This document shows, piece by piece, positions 13,954-14,204 of a stretch of DNA of 14,204 nt. Numbering within the stretch: the stretch's first letter is position 1; every line of letters begins with the position of its first letter. The notes below the pieces were generated by a model that saw nothing but the letters and a program-made list of their open reading frames with translations, made no database searches and had not been told where the DNA came from. The translations under genes were made by a program, and so were the position numbers. Source of the DNA: Lentimicrobiaceae bacterium (GTDB lineage: Bacteria; Bacteroidota; Bacteroidia; Bacteroidales; SKPS01); NCBI GenBank assembly GCA_007119395.1, contig SKPS01000339.1:1-14204 (forward strand). The letters are read 5' to 3'.

Positions 13954-14204
13954 ATGAAAAGGTCAATGATCATCACAGCGGCATTGGGTGTGTTGCTGGT
14001 CTGCATTTCACACACCGTTTTGCGAGCCCAATCCCCTGCCACGCTGCTTGAAGTGATACTGGAGGAGAGTTATCCTGCCAACCAGCCTGTATCAATAGAT
14101 TTGGTCATTCGGGCCAACCACTCCACCATTGTGCCACACGAGTTGGAGTTTGAGTTAATCGTGGGCGACAAACCCCCTGTTGTGTTATCGTATCCAGACA
14201 CCAT
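13954..14204 (+). CDS. Exported protein, 3' end cut off by the window
   Basis: The first 83 codons of a gene that runs past the window edge. The start MKRSMIITAALGVLLVCISH is a good signal peptide: basic n-region, hydrophobic core, and a likely cleavage after the RAQ that ends about residue 26. The mature part begins SPATLLEVILEESYPANQPV and then has alternating strand-like segments (SIDLVIRANHS, ELEFELIVGD). This could be a beta-sandwich periplasmic or surface protein, but too little is present for a family. The start is supported by the strong promoter and A-rich leader. A competing frame starting at 13785 begins before the promoter and lacks any such features. Confidence 0.75.
   Translation, partial: MKRSMIITAALGVLLVCISHTVLRAQSPATLLEVILEESYPANQPVSIDLVIRANHSTIVPHELEFELIVGDKPPVVLSYPDT

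Noticed and set aside
13785..14051. 88-codon frame overlapping the last exported protein
   Set aside because: It starts upstream of the strong promoter and reads the signal-peptide region in another frame; the frame at 13954 has a proper signal peptide.

Overview
The window looks like chromosomal DNA of a member of the Bacteroidota, probably order Bacteroidales. The housekeeping proteins (LeuRS, DXR, RseP) have the look of that phylum. Most genes lack Shine-Dalgarno sequences and have A-rich leaders. Several start regions carry the Bacteroidota -7 element (TAnnTTTG), sometimes with a TTTG about 20 bases upstream. The genus cannot be fixed by reading alone.

Layout. Positions 1-1631 are an IS4-family insertion sequence bounded by perfect 21-bp inverted repeats. 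It carries a DDE transposase on the minus strand and, divergently, a 66-codon AbrB/MazE-like protein. The two face away from each other across a short region with overlapping divergent promoters and a palindrome, and both stop codons lie inside the terminal repeats. The transposase seems to lose its natural start to a one-base shift in an A7 run. Positions 1632-2403 hold no gene but are packed with hairpins, including a mirror-symmetric REP/BIME-like array at 1651-1835. Then come a small exported or membrane protein of unknown function and a YbjT-like SDR protein with a DUF2867-type C-terminus.

Positions 4711-8148 form a likely three-gene operon: an M23 metallopeptidase, dxr (second step of the MEP isoprenoid pathway) and rseP (site-2 protease), separated by only 31 and 20 bases. 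leuS lies convergent to it on the minus strand (8182-10944). Across a 242-base divergent spacer is a two-gene operon: an AAA+ ATPase with a long N-terminal region of unknown function, followed after two bases by a WYL-domain transcriptional regulator. The window ends in the first 83 codons of an exported protein behind a near-perfect Bacteroidota promoter.

How the genes fit together. The M23-dxr-rseP block and leuS are ordinary envelope, isoprenoid and translation genes. The accessory interest is in the IS with its apparent regulator-like passenger gene, the hairpin-rich spacer beside it, and the AAA+/WYL pair, whose function cannot be read from sequence alone.
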